NCBI GenBank assembly: GCA_017935365.1
Contig: JAGBHT010000038.1
Location: forward strand, 1-64,000
DNA: 64,000 nt
DNA from: Ruminiclostridium sp.
GTDB lineage: Bacteria; Bacillota; Clostridia; Oscillospirales; Ruminococcaceae
Direction of reading: 5' to 3'
Made by a program: the position numbers and the translations under genes. The notes under the pieces were generated by a model, which was not told where the DNA came from, did not search any database, and worked only from the letters and a program-made list of their open reading frames with translations. Positions 16,171-24,564 of this stretch are shown here, piece by piece (within the stretch, counting starts at the first letter, position 1; every line of letters begins with the position of its first letter).

Positions 16171-17805
16171 TTACTGGAGTAACTGGAGAATAGCCTGAGG
16201 CTGCTGGTTAGCCTGAGCGAGCATAGCCTGAGATGCCTGCTGAAGAATGTTATTCTTAGTGTAGTTGATCATCTCTGTAGCCATATCTGTATCTCTGATC
16301 TGAGATTCAGCTGCTGTCAGGTTCTCGTTTGTTGTTGTCAGGTTGTTAACTGTGTACTCAAGTCTGTTCTGAAGAGCACCAAGACCGGCTCTCTGCATAG
16401 ATACTGTCTTAACGGCTTTATCTACCATGTCGATAGCCTTGTTTGCAGCGTCCTGAGTAGAAACATCAGCACTTGCAACGCCTATAGCCTTTGAAGACAT
16501 ATCGTTTACAGAAAGTGTAACTCTCTGATCCTCAACGCCGTTAGCACCGATCTGGAATGTAAGACCCTTGCCTGTTGTAGGAACATAATCCTTACCAACA
16601 CCGGCACCTTCTGCAACAGTTACGGCGATGCCAGTTCCATCGGCAACATTAAAGAGAATCTTGCCGTCAGCATTCTTATCAGGATTAACCTTATCTGTTA
16701 ATTCAACTTCATAGTCATATCCTGCATCTTTGAGTATCTTCTCAATATCGCTATTAGTATACTCAACACCGGTAGCCAGGTTAAGAGTGATTTCACCGGG
16801 CTTTGTAGCATCGGCTAAAGTAACGCTTTCCTTACCTGCGCCAACAGAAGTTGTAATTGTGATTTTTGTAGCAACATGACCTACGTTTGAAGCGTCTGTT
16901 GACTTACCATAAGTATTAGCAGTAAACTTGATGCTATCGGAATATGTCATATTGCCCTTATCTTCAGCAATAACAAGCTTGTTTAAATCGCCGCTACCTG
17001 TTGCACGAAGACCAGCTGTTGTCTTATCTGCTGCATCGGCAGCTGTTGCAGTTGCACCCATTGTAAGTGTTCCGTTAGCAAGTTTTACATTAAGCTCGGG
17101 AGGAGTTGCTGTAGCTGCCTTGTTAACAGTAGCGTTATCAATCAGTTTGTTAATCTCTTCCTGAGTATATGTTGTGTTCTTGTTAAGGTTAAGCGTTAAT
17201 GTAGTGCCATCTTCAGACCAGAAAGCATTCTCTGCGCCCTTACCGGAAGCACCTATAGTTGTAGCAACCTTTACACCGGCAACATTTGATGTGATAACTG
17301 CATTCTGAAGGTCACCCTTAGATACAACAACACCAAAATTAGCACCGTACTCTGTAACAGATGTAGAACCGCCGAGTGAACCATCGAGGAGCTTCATGCC
17401 GTTGTACTCTGTCGAAGAAGCGATTCTGTCGATTTCGCTCTTGAGTGCGTCAACTTCGAGCTGGATAGCTTCACGGTCTGTATCATCCTGGTATGTACCG
17501 TTAGCTGACTGAACTGCAAGCTCTCTCATTCTCTGAAGAATTGAGTGAGTTTCGTTTAAGCCGCCTTCAGCTGTCTGGATAAGAGAGATACCGTCGTTGG
17601 CATTCTTTGTAGCCTGTGAAAGACCACGGATCTGTGAACGCATCTTTTCGGATATAGCCAGACCTGCAGCGTTATCGCCTGCACGGTTGATCTGATAACC
17701 TGAAGATAACTTTTCAGTTGCCTTCTTTGTACCTGAAACGTTGATGTTCATCTTGTTGTTAGCATTGATCGCATTTAAGTTATGCTGTACTACCATACCT
17801 GCCAT
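16171..17805 (-). CDS. fliC: Flagellin
   Basis: Structural subunit of the flagellar filament, 544 residues. The conserved N-terminal D0/D1 region (VVQHNLNAINANNKMN, SSGYQINRAGDNAAGLAISE, MRELAVQSANGTY) and C-terminal D1/D0 region (VSMQRAGLGALQNRLEYT, NLTAAESQIRDTDMA, ending NILQQASQAMLAQANQQPQ) flank a variable Thr/Ala/Lys-rich centre (about 170-440) that forms the exposed D2/D3 part. No other flagellar gene is in the window; its neighbour is fliB. AAGGAGG precedes the ATG. A sigma-28-type promoter and a CsrA-like leader hairpin are present. Exported by the flagellar type III system, so no signal peptide is expected. Confidence 0.96.
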   Translation of the reverse strand: MAGMVVQHNLNAINANNKMNINVSGTKKATEKLSSGYQINRAGDNAAGLAISEKMRSQIRGLSQATKNANDGISLIQTAEGGLNETHSILQRMRELAVQSANGTYQDDTDREAIQLEVDALKSEIDRIASSTEYNGMKLLDGSLGGSTSVTEYGANFGVVVSKGDLQNAVITSNVAGVKVATTIGASGKGAENAFWSEDGTTLTLNLNKNTTYTQEEINKLIDNATVNKAATATPPELNVKLANGTLTMGATATAADAADKTTAGLRATGSGDLNKLVIAEDKGNMTYSDSIKFTANTYGKSTDASNVGHVATKITITTSVGAGKESVTLADATKPGEITLNLATGVEYTNSDIEKILKDAGYDYEVELTDKVNPDKNADGKILFNVADGTGIAVTVAEGAGVGKDYVPTTGKGLTFQIGANGVEDQRVTLSVNDMSSKAIGVASADVSTQDAANKAIDMVDKAVKTVSMQRAGLGALQNRLEYTVNNLTTTNENLTAAESQIRDTDMATEMINYTKNNILQQASQAMLAQANQQPQAILQLLQ

Positions 17806-17813
17806 TTTGTTTT

Positions 17814-17850
17814 CCTCCTTGAATGTACTCCCGAAATCCTTTTCGGAAGT
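17814..17850 (-). promoter_or_regulatory. Candidate CsrA-binding region in the flagellin leader
   Basis: On the minus strand ACTTCCGAAA, loop AGGA, TTTCGGGAGT forms a 10-base stem (one U-G pair) with GGA presented in the tetraloop. A second AAGGAGG, which is the ribosome site itself, lies about 20 bases downstream (17814-17820). A hairpin GGA plus a Shine-Dalgarno GGA is the dual-site arrangement through which CsrA represses hag translation in Bacillus subtilis. Confidence 0.55.
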
Positions 17851-17989
17851 CGTTGCCCTTATAGGGACTTGTTTTTTGTTAGTGTGACCTTGCTTTGCGC
17901 TAAGCTAAAGTCATTTGGTGTTTGTTTTGCAAAACACTGCGGAAGTTATCTCCGCCTCCGCACAGGGTTCTGTGACCCTTACATTTATT

Positions 17990-18017
17990 ATATCGGCGCT
18001 TGTTTTTCTAAACTTTA
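17990..18017 (-). promoter_or_regulatory. Sigma-28 (SigD)-type flagellar promoter
   Basis: Minus-strand TAAAGTTT (18010-18017) and GCCGATAT (17990-17997), 12 bases apart. These are the full FliA/SigD consensus boxes (usual spacing 11). The mRNA leader would be about 180 bases. The remaining upstream bases to 18110 show only A/T-rich sequence. Confidence 0.8.
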
Positions 18018-18109
18018 GCCTTTTTGAAAATTTTTTTATAAATTTTCTGAGAAATTTTATAGGGAGTTTGTGTAAAATTTACAATATTAACTGTCGGCTT
18101 TGCGTAATA

Positions 18110-18139
18110 GCAAAAACCGCCCTGCGTCACAGAGCGGTT
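18110..18139 (-). terminator. Terminator of fliB
   Basis: Minus-strand AACCGCTCTG, short loop, CAGGGCGGTT followed by TTTGC, 12 bases after the fliB stop. Confidence 0.75.
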
Positions 18140-18150
18140 ATATAACTGAC

Positions 18151-19353
18151 TTATTTTACGATAAGTGCAAGGTGTCCTGCCGAATAGCAGTCTATATCCT
18201 TTAAGTAATCTATTATCATCTTCACTCTGTCAGAATTATGACAAAGCGGATGAGAAGCAAGACAGACCGCTGTTTTAAACCTCTCAAATATTTCGTTTGG
18301 ATTATCACTGCCGGCTGCAGTGGCAGCACCGAAAAAGTCTATAAGTGCTACAGATGCACAAAAATATGCGTAGTTATCAAAAATATTATAATTATTATCT
18401 GAAAACGGCATAAACTCACACATATAAAGACATCTTACTATGTTTCTTATAATAAACGGCTTAGTTGAACATATTTTATAGAACTTTTCGAGATTAGTTA
18501 TATATGTTTGTATTGCAACGAAAAATTTGCCTTCGATGTTCTTTTTTCTGATTGACGACAATATTTCTGACAGTTTATCACCTACAGTTGTACCGTCAAG
18601 CATACACTGCACAGCGCCAAGCTTAACCTTATAATTCGGTTCAATATCCGAAAGAGATTTCACAAGTGCCGGGCTGTTTATCTGTTTCGTTAAAGCGGTA
18701 ATGCCCTCCGGTATTCTGTCCGGCGACGACATTTCCAGCTTTGAAAGCGTCTGAGCCGCAAGCGTCCCTATGATCAAAGATGTATGTATATCACGTTTTT
18801 TGTCGCTCAGAATGCCGTAGAAGAAGTCAAATAAATCGTTCCTGTATTTCAATGTCGGATTTTCTTTGACCATATCTATAGTGTCAATCCGATATACTCT
18901 CAAATTCGTCGGCTCATAATCTTTACCATATACATAGACATCGCAAGATTTCTCATCCTTTGTAATAAGGTCAAAAACGGCAGGACAACTGAGATATCTG
19001 ACTTTTGTTATGATACGGTTATTAACCGTACCGCTTATAGGATAGTTCCTGCACACGCTTGACAGATATTCTGCCCCAAGTTCTTTTTGAATTTTACAAA
19101 GTCTGTCTTCTTTATCGTGAAAAGGGCAATCACCGTCAGGCATAAGAACTATTTTATTTATGCCGTTATCCGTCTTTTCAAAGGAGGCTTTTATCAACTC
19201 GTCCAACTCATCGGAGTGCTTGGATTTTTTTAAACTTTCCACTTCCTCATCTGCCCACAGTATATTCCAACCTCGGCAACAATCCATCGTACACTTTCCG
19301 CCTATGCACTGAAAGTCATTGACATACTGTGCTGTTTTAAGCGTATATCCCAT
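18151..19353 (-). CDS. fliB: Flagellin lysine-N-methylase FliB
   Basis: Methylates surface lysines of flagellin. The N-terminal cysteine signature FQCIGGKCTMDCCRGW (residues about 15-30), with further Cys in CPFHDKEDRLCKI and SVCRNYP, is the YkgJ/FliB-type cluster motif. Met at 19353 is preferred because GGAAAGGG lies 7 bases upstream and the protein then begins MGYTLKTAQYV as in family members; 400 residues. It sits next to the only flagellin gene, on the same strand and upstream of it, but has a separate sigma-A promoter. Confidence 0.9.
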   Translation of the reverse strand: MGYTLKTAQYVNDFQCIGGKCTMDCCRGWNILWADEEVESLKKSKHSDELDELIKASFEKTDNGINKIVLMPDGDCPFHDKEDRLCKIQKELGAEYLSSVCRNYPISGTVNNRIITKVRYLSCPAVFDLITKDEKSCDVYVYGKDYEPTNLRVYRIDTIDMVKENPTLKYRNDLFDFFYGILSDKKRDIHTSLIIGTLAAQTLSKLEMSSPDRIPEGITALTKQINSPALVKSLSDIEPNYKVKLGAVQCMLDGTTVGDKLSEILSSIRKKNIEGKFFVAIQTYITNLEKFYKICSTKPFIIRNIVRCLYMCEFMPFSDNNYNIFDNYAYFCASVALIDFFGAATAAGSDNPNEIFERFKTAVCLASHPLCHNSDRVKMIIDYLKDIDCYSAGHLALIVK

Positions 19354-19396
19354 ATCTTTACCCTTTCCGGAATGTTTCCCAAAAAATCTTGTTTTT

Positions 19397-19425
19397 ATTA
19401 TATCACCGAATTGCTGAAATTTCAA
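19397..19425 (-). promoter_or_regulatory. Sigma-A promoter of fliB
   Basis: Minus-strand TTGAAA (19420-19425), 17 bases, TATAAT (19397-19402), 44 bases before the start codon. Confidence 0.8.
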
Positions 19426-19461
19426 CCTACATCGTAAGAGTGACATATGAGGCGAGATACA

Positions 19462-19672
19462 GCAAAAACCGCCCTGCGTTGACAGAGCGGTTTTGCTTGA
19501 ATAATAGAGAGGTATATATGAAAACTTTCGTTGTACTTAGGCGGAGCGTGTCGTGGATAACTGTTGTTGTCCTGCTGGCTCCTGTTATGTAAACCGTGCT
19601 TATTGGCACGGTATTTTGCTAGCCGAAACATATCGGCTGACTTTGGTCTTCGGATTCCTTTCCTCTGACTGT
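19462..19672 (-). ncRNA. Unidentified structured RNA, copy 1
   Basis: On the minus strand a -10 box TATACT (19679-19684) is followed by AGTCAGAGGAAAGGAATCCG, two variable hairpins (AGCCGA...TCGGCT and CCGTGC...GCACGG), a conserved block CTAAGTACAACGAAAGTTT with a GAAA-capped stem, CCTC that can pair with the 5' GAGG, and a terminator (AACCGCTCTG...CAGGGCGGTT, then T-rich) at 19462-19496. A second copy with the same conserved ends but different hairpin sequences is at 38815-39001. Conserved ends with changed stems indicate a structured RNA. I do not recognise the family. The terminator hairpin is bidirectional. Confidence 0.6.
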
Positions 19673-19881
19673 GACTATAGTATACCCGACTTTTATGAAG
19701 CGGATAATAACGGGGAATGAAAGAAATGTGAAAAATATTGAAATGAAGGTGTGAGGAGTGTGGGGAATGTTATTCAGGGGCGGGCAAGTCTGATAGTGCT
19801 AAGCTGAACTATCATTCCTTTTAGAACGTTATCGAATTATATAATGAATAAAATTAACCACAACCTATAAAGCAGAACTAT

Positions 19882-20181
19882 CCCTACTTGTCGCCCCTCG
19901 GAAAAGGGGAGATGTCATAGCACTGTATAGCTGTTTCGTAAGAAGTATTTTCATCAGGTGATAAACAAAAGTATAGCCGAAAACCTTTTCGTTGCTATGA
20001 CAGAGGGGATTGAAGTTTATAGGAGTACTATCTTCAAAACTTCTTATCTGTCACAATCCCCTTCGTCACGGCTCGGAACAGTTTCAGAATCATAAATGTA
20101 TGGCTATCTGAATACTGTACAACAAGCCAAAACATTATATCAGCCGTGCCACCTCCCCTTTTTCGAGGGGAGGCAAGGGTG
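19882..20181. repeat. MITE-like element, copy C (diverged)
   Basis: About 300 bases related to copies A and B: shared blocks include GGAGTACTATCTTCAAAACT, CACAATCCCCTTCGTCACGG and the right terminal repeat GAGGGGAGGCAAGGGTG. The left end is degenerate (CTTGTCGCCCCTCGG). The 200 bases upstream (19685-19881) show no other feature. Confidence 0.65.
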
Positions 20182-20213
20182 ATGGTACTAAACTAGGGAA
20201 AGTGCGAATATTA

Positions 20214-20326
20214 CCACAGAAAGGCGAATCTGAAGCGGCACATTGCCGCCCGACCGCCGGTAACGGAGGTCACGCAAAGTGCAAACAGTCAGAACGGCGA
20301 ATTGTCAGCGACGACCCGCCGCCACG
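20214..20326. repeat. Repeat related to the 69-bp units at 59.3 kb
   Basis: Two diverged units in opposite orientation to those at 59341-59530. Shared words are GGCGAAT(C/T)TGAAGCGGC, CGCCGGTAACGGAGGT and CAGTCAGAACGGCGAAT. Each unit carries a small GC-rich hairpin. Frames through it look like proteins only because the repeat is GC-rich. Confidence 0.55.
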
Positions 20327-20328
20327 GA

Positions 20329-20367
20329 AAAGCCCCTTGTACCTTAGGGGGTGGTACAAGGGGCTTT
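20329..20367. terminator. Bidirectional hairpin terminator downstream of the alcohol dehydrogenase gene
   Basis: Perfect 15-base arms AAAGCCCCTTGTACC and its complement around a 9-base loop, with T-rich flanks on both strands, about 70 bases after the dehydrogenase stop. Confidence 0.75.
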
Positions 20368-20438
20368 CCTTTTGGGTTATAATTCAGAGGCTATATAAAT
20401 ATATGAAATCAATTTTAATAACTACGATTTCAGAAATA

Positions 20439-21653
20439 TCAGAAATCAACTTCTGTATCGTAGTAGCAGCACTTAAGCAGCTTTTCCATCTCTTCCTGAG
20501 TAGGAATACGAGGGTTAGAACCTGTGCAAGCGTCTGCGATTGCATTCTTAGCGATCTCAGGCAGTCTTTCCAGGAATACGTTTTCGGGAACGAAACCGTT
20601 TTCTGTGGGATAGCTGTCTGCGCCGTAGTTCTTGATGCAGTGAGGAATCTTCAGATCGTCGTTCATCTTACGCAGATAAGCGATGAGGAGCTTTACCTTT
20701 TCGTCATCATTTGCACCGCCGAGACCCATAAAGTCAGCGATCACGCCGTAACGCTTCTTAGCTGTTTCGTCCTTAGCGTTGAATGCGATAACCTTAGGAA
20801 GATACATAGCGTTTGCGGCACCGTGTATGATATGAGCGCCGTAATCAGCGAATGCGGCACCTGTCTTGTGAGCCATTGAGTGAACGATACCGAGCAGAGC
20901 ATTTGAGAATGCCATACCTGCGAGGCACTGTGCGTTGTGCATTGCATCACGCTTAGCCATATCGCCGTTGTAAGAATCAACGAGGTCATTCTGGATCATC
21001 TTGATTGCGTGCAGTGCAAGAGGATCTGTGAAGTCGCAGTTAGCTGTTGATACATAAGCTTCTACAGCATGTGTCATAGCGTCCATACCTGTGTGAGCAA
21101 CCAGCTTCTGAGGCATTGTTTCAGCGAGGTCGGGATCCACGATAGCTACATCGGGAGTGATCTCGAAGTCAGCGATAGGATACTTGATACCCTTGTGGTA
21201 ATCTGTAATGATAGAGAATGCTGTAACTTCTGTAGCTGTACCTGATGTTGAAGAAATAGCGCAGAAATGAGCTTTCTTTCTCAGTTCGGGGATACCGAAT
21301 ACCTTACACATATCTTCAAATGTGCAGTCGGGGTACTCGTACTTGATCCACATAGCCTTAGCTGCGTCGATAGGAGAACCGCCACCCATTGCTACGATCC
21401 AGTCGGGCTGGAACTTGAGCATTGCGTCTGCACCCTTCATAACTGTTTCAACAGAAGGATCGGGCTCTACGTTCTCAAAGAGTTCAACCTCCATGCCTGC
21501 TTCCTTCAGATAAGCTTCTGCCTTCTGTAAGAAACCGAAACGCTTCATTGAACCGCCGCCTACGACGATCATTGCTTTCTTACCCTTGAAGCTCTTTAAT
21601 GCCTCAAGTGCGCCCTTGCCGTGGTAAACATCTCTAGGTAATGTAAATCTCAT
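20439..21653 (-). CDS. Iron-containing (group III) alcohol dehydrogenase
   Basis: 404-residue NAD(P)H-dependent dehydrogenase reducing aldehydes such as acetaldehyde or butyraldehyde in fermentation. It has the nucleotide-binding GGGSPIDAAKAM, the STSGTATEVTAFSII segment, and iron-ligand regions GMDAMTHAVEAY, GIVHSMAHKTGA and the downstream HGAANAMYLP. The AGGAGGAATTTCAC site sets the start. It resembles clostridial NADPH-dependent butanol/ethanol dehydrogenases, but substrate cannot be fixed from sequence alone. Single-gene unit. Confidence 0.92.
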   Translation of the reverse strand: MRFTLPRDVYHGKGALEALKSFKGKKAMIVVGGGSMKRFGFLQKAEAYLKEAGMEVELFENVEPDPSVETVMKGADAMLKFQPDWIVAMGGGSPIDAAKAMWIKYEYPDCTFEDMCKVFGIPELRKKAHFCAISSTSGTATEVTAFSIITDYHKGIKYPIADFEITPDVAIVDPDLAETMPQKLVAHTGMDAMTHAVEAYVSTANCDFTDPLALHAIKMIQNDLVDSYNGDMAKRDAMHNAQCLAGMAFSNALLGIVHSMAHKTGAAFADYGAHIIHGAANAMYLPKVIAFNAKDETAKKRYGVIADFMGLGGANDDEKVKLLIAYLRKMNDDLKIPHCIKNYGADSYPTENGFVPENVFLERLPEIAKNAIADACTGSNPRIPTQEEMEKLLKCCYYDTEVDF

Positions 21654-21771
21654 GTGAAATTCCTCCTGTTTGGCTTTTAGCCGTTTTTTGATCTATATTT
21701 AGTTGTTGTTATCCGTATGTCCTGCGTTATGTATTTTTATGTTACAGGACTTCTTTCTTTTGTTCGTTATT

Positions 21772-21800
21772 ATTTTAACATACTCCCCCGGAATTGTAAA
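21772..21800 (-). promoter_or_regulatory. Promoter of the alcohol dehydrogenase gene
   Basis: Minus-strand TTTACA (21795-21800), 17 bases, TAAAAT (21772-21777). The leader is about 110 bases. No Rex-type TTGTTA...TAACAA site was found. Bases 21801-22000 are A/T-rich without recognisable features. Confidence 0.6.
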
Positions 21801-22000
21801 ATATAATTTAGGAATATCGGTATATAATTATCTATATAACAATATCGAATAAAATCCGTGTAAATCCGCATTATATCGACATTTGCCGTAACTAAGCCGT
21901 TTGTGAGCTTTCTGTAACAGAATTGTGAAAAGTATGTAAAAGGCTAAATGTCAATAAGTGGGTGATATTTTAGTGGATAAAAATTGAATTATTGGTAAAG

Positions 22001-22054
22001 AAAAAACCGGGCGCGAACGCTTTTCCGATGGGTAGAAAAGTCGTTTGTGCCCGG
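22001..22054 (-). terminator. Terminator of the M23 peptidase gene
   Basis: Minus-strand CCGGGC...GACTTTTC and GAAAAGCG...GCCCGG pair as a long stem followed by TTTTTTCTTT. Confidence 0.75.
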
Positions 22055-22078
22055 CTGAGGTAAGCTCATATCAAATTC

Positions 22079-22756
22079 TTATCCGTTTACATATTCCTTG
22101 GGTGATATCCACTTGCCGCTTTGCTTTACGGCAAAATGCAGATGAGGTGCAAGCTTTGACTCACAGTCGATAGTTCCGGTAACGCCTATCTTCTGTCCCG
22201 ACTCTATCTCGCTGCCCTCTTTAACTTCAAGTGCTTTGTCAAGCCCGTAATAATGCGTTTCATATCCGTCCCCGTGGTCGATTATAACACATATTCCCCA
22301 CAGCGGATCGTCCTTTATTTCCTTTACCTTGCCTGCACAGGCAGCTTTGACATCCGTTCCCTCGGACGCGGCAATGTCCATTCCGTCATGTGTCTTCCAC
22401 ACTCCGAGCGTTTCACTCTTGACAAGCTCGCCGTTGCTGTACTCCCATATTACCTCGCCCTCAATCGGCATTACACGCTTTGCCGTGCTTCTGACAAAAT
22501 TGTTCGCCTGTGCCGCCGAACTGTCATCACTCTTTGAAGTTTCATCCTTTGGGATCCCGCTCTGAGTATTATCCACCTGTTCGGCAGATACAGATGAATC
22601 GGGCTTTTCGGGTTCTTCGTCGGATATGGTCTTTAATGTGCTGTCATAAGCGAGATATGTTGAAATTCCTATTGCTACTACGCTTAGGCACAGCGCACCC
22701 GCAAAACCTTTGCCCTTGAAGAACTTTTTTATCTTTCCGGTAGTTATCTTATCCAT
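22079..22756 (-). CDS. M23-family (LytM) peptidase, SpoIIQ-like
   Basis: 225 residues: basic cytoplasmic start (KIKKFFKGKG), one membrane helix at about 18-36, a Ser/Asp/Glu-rich linker (about 45-85), then a LytM domain. Metal-binding residues are intact: H123 and D127 in KTHDGMD, H168 in ETHYYG, and H205/H207 in PHLHF. Domain and topology match clostridial SpoIIQ, the forespore protein that with SpoIIIAH bridges the forespore and mother-cell membranes. Unlike Bacillus SpoIIQ, clostridial versions keep the metal site. A cell-wall hydrolase with another role is possible. Confidence 0.8.
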   Translation of the reverse strand: MDKITTGKIKKFFKGKGFAGALCLSVVAIGISTYLAYDSTLKTISDEEPEKPDSSVSAEQVDNTQSGIPKDETSKSDDSSAAQANNFVRSTAKRVMPIEGEVIWEYSNGELVKSETLGVWKTHDGMDIAASEGTDVKAACAGKVKEIKDDPLWGICVIIDHGDGYETHYYGLDKALEVKEGSEIESGQKIGVTGTIDCESKLAPHLHFAVKQSGKWISPKEYVNG

Positions 22757-22883
22757 AGATTTTTCCTTTCAAGTTTAAGCTTTACTGCACTTGTAGTTTT
22801 AACGTATTTTTCCGTTTTATACGCATTTTTCTGAAAAATTTACCGCTTTAACGCTTTTCCGCTTTAAATCGTGTAATTTTTTC

Positions 22884-22912
22884 TTGACAAATGCCCGAAG
22901 GTGTGGTATACT
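22884..22912 (+). promoter_or_regulatory. Consensus promoter of the T-box/DAHP synthase transcript
   Basis: TTGACA (22884-22889), 17 bases, TATACT (22907-22912). Confidence 0.85.
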
Positions 22913-22918
22913 GGCATT

Positions 22919-23209
22919 GTTCCCGTAGAAACGGGACTTAAACCGAATATACACCACAAATCGCAGATGGAAAAGAGTAAGGCGGCAGATTTCTCACAGA
23001 GAGTCGGGTGAGGTGCGAACCGACAGAATATAAAGCCTGAATTCATTCCGGAGAGATGAGCCGAAAGCGCAGAGCCTGTAAGCCATCCGGGGAAGCCCGT
23101 TACAGCTTTAGAGACCGTATATCAGTGCTTGCACCTGTACGGTGAATTGAGGTGGTACCGTGGATATATATCCGCCCTCAGATTATCAGATGATCTGAGG
23201 GCGGTTTTT
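22919..23209 (+). promoter_or_regulatory. T-box riboswitch, Phe specifier
   Basis: tRNA-sensing leader. Stem I has the AGAGAG bulge region with a GTCGG/CCGAC apical stem and GGTGCGAA loop, and a specifier loop of AGTA opposite GAA. The specifier codon TTC (Phe) is at 23042-23044. The T-box GAGGTGGTACCGTGG is at 23149-23163; its UGGU would pair with an ACCA tRNA end, agreeing with the A discriminator of tRNA-Phe. The terminator CCGCCCTCAGAT/ATCTGAGGGCGG plus TTTTT is at 23172-23209. Uncharged tRNA-Phe should allow read-through into DAHP synthase. Confidence 0.9.
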
Positions 23210-23291
23210 AATTATACGGAACTCATAGAAAATTCCGGGTGTGATGTATAAGATGTATAAAAAGTGCCAGAAACGAAAGGAAAGAAAAACA

Positions 23292-24320
23292 ATGAGCATG
23301 AACATGATAAGAAAGCTCCCCACCCCCCAGGAAATCAAGGATATGTACCCCCTGTCCGAAAAGGTCATAAAGACAAAGAAACAGCGCGACAAGGAAATTG
23401 CAGACATATTCACAGGCAAGAGCAACAAGTTCTTACTTATAATAGGACCTTGTTCCGCCGACAAGGAGGAGCCTGTTCTCAACTACATTTCAAGACTTGT
23501 TCCCATTCAGGAGCAGGTAAAGGATAAGATACTCATAATCCCCCGTATCTACACAAACAAGCCCCGTACCACAGGCGAGGGCTACAAGGGTATGATCCAT
23601 CAGCCCGATCCCACAAAGAAAGAAGATATGCTTGAGGGACTTATCAAGGTAAGAAGCCTTCACACAAAGGCTATCGAACAGACAGGCTTCACCTGTGCGG
23701 ACGAAATGCTCTACCCCGAAAACTACCGCTATCTGTCCGACCTGCTGTCTTACGTTGCGATAGGCGCACGCTCTGTTGAAGATCAGCAGCACAGACTTAC
23801 ATCAAGCGGTATGGATATCCCTGTTGGTATGAAGAACCCCACAGCAGGCGATATGTCAGTTATGCTGAACTCTATCCGTGCGGCTCAGACAAGCCACACA
23901 TTTATCTACAGAGGCTGGGAAACTGTCACAAGCGGCAACCCCCTTGCCCACGCAATTCTGAGAGGTGCGGTAAACAAGCACGGTCAGACTATCCCGAACT
24001 ATCACTATGAGGATCTGTCACTGCTGTATGAGCTGTACTGCAAGCAGAATCTTCAGAACATGGCGGTCATAGTTGATACAAACCACTCAAATTCGGGCAA
24101 GAAGTATCTTGAGCAGGTAAGGATTGCAAACGAAATTCTCCACAGCCGCCGCCACAGCAAGGATCTTGAGGGCTTTGTAAAGGGACTTATGATAGAGAGC
24201 TACATTGAGGACGGCAACCAGAGCACAGAAGACACCGTTTACGGCAAGTCGATAACCGATCCCTGCCTTGGCTGGGAAAAGACAGAAAAGCTCATCTACA
24301 GCTTAGCCGAACAGCTCTAA
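23292..24320 (+). CDS. aroF: 3-deoxy-7-phosphoheptulonate (DAHP) synthase, class I AroFGH type
   Basis: First enzyme of the shikimate pathway, joining phosphoenolpyruvate and erythrose 4-phosphate. 342 residues; GPCSA at 52-56, the PEP-binding KPRTTGEGYKG at 90-100, DEML metal region, KNPTAGD and DTNHSNSGK match type I-alpha enzymes. The ATG at 23292 is chosen because GAAAGGA precedes it; an in-frame ATG at 23241 lies nearer the terminator and lacks a ribosome site. The Phe T-box upstream suggests control by phenylalanine supply. Monocistronic. Confidence 0.93.
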   Translation: MSMNMIRKLPTPQEIKDMYPLSEKVIKTKKQRDKEIADIFTGKSNKFLLIIGPCSADKEEPVLNYISRLVPIQEQVKDKILIIPRIYTNKPRTTGEGYKGMIHQPDPTKKEDMLEGLIKVRSLHTKAIEQTGFTCADEMLYPENYRYLSDLLSYVAIGARSVEDQQHRLTSSGMDIPVGMKNPTAGDMSVMLNSIRAAQTSHTFIYRGWETVTSGNPLAHAILRGAVNKHGQTIPNYHYEDLSLLYELYCKQNLQNMAVIVDTNHSNSGKKYLEQVRIANEILHSRRHSKDLEGFVKGLMIESYIEDGNQSTEDTVYGKSITDPCLGWEKTEKLIYSLAEQL

Positions 24321-24461
24321 GCGCCCGTGGGGCGCGGCAAATTCCGACCTTTGATAATGTTGCGGATTTTTGTGGGATAGTGAAACGGTCGGGAATGGAC
24401 GATATTGCTTTTCAGGTATTATAAATAAGTTGTAACAAAATCGAATACAATATAATAAAAT

Positions 24462-24500
24462 TCACCGCCGTGATGCAAATTCATCACGGCGGTGATTTTA
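24462..24500. terminator. Terminator downstream of DAHP synthase
   Basis: Perfect 14-base arms TCACCGCCGTGATG and complement, then TTTTATCCC. It could act on both strands. The 140 bases between the stop and this hairpin hold nothing recognisable. Confidence 0.75.
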
Positions 24501-24520
24501 TCCCGCTTTATCTTATAAAA

Positions 24521-24548
24521 TATTCCCCGACTTTTCAATCGGGGAATA
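24521..24548 (-). terminator. Terminator of the valS operon
   Basis: Minus-strand TATTCCCCGA, 8-base loop, TCGGGGAATA followed by TTTTATAAG, 16 bases after the valS stop. Confidence 0.8.
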
Positions 24549-24564
24549 GATTATAACTGAATTA

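Noticed and set aside
19518-19592. Possible 24-residue hydrophobic peptide (MKTFVVLRR...) like a type I toxin
   Set aside because: The second copy of the same block (38861-38901) lacks the ATG and the frame, while both copies keep minus-strand RNA features. The conservation is better explained by a structured RNA on the other strand.
19640-19672. GAGGAAAG word resembling RNase P RNA start
   Set aside because: The transcript is only about 200 bases and lacks the other RNase P conserved regions. The match is too short.
20202-20879. 225-codon plus-strand frame over repeats and the alcohol dehydrogenase 3' end
   Set aside because: It is antisense to a clear dehydrogenase, and its first part is GC-rich repeat sequence.
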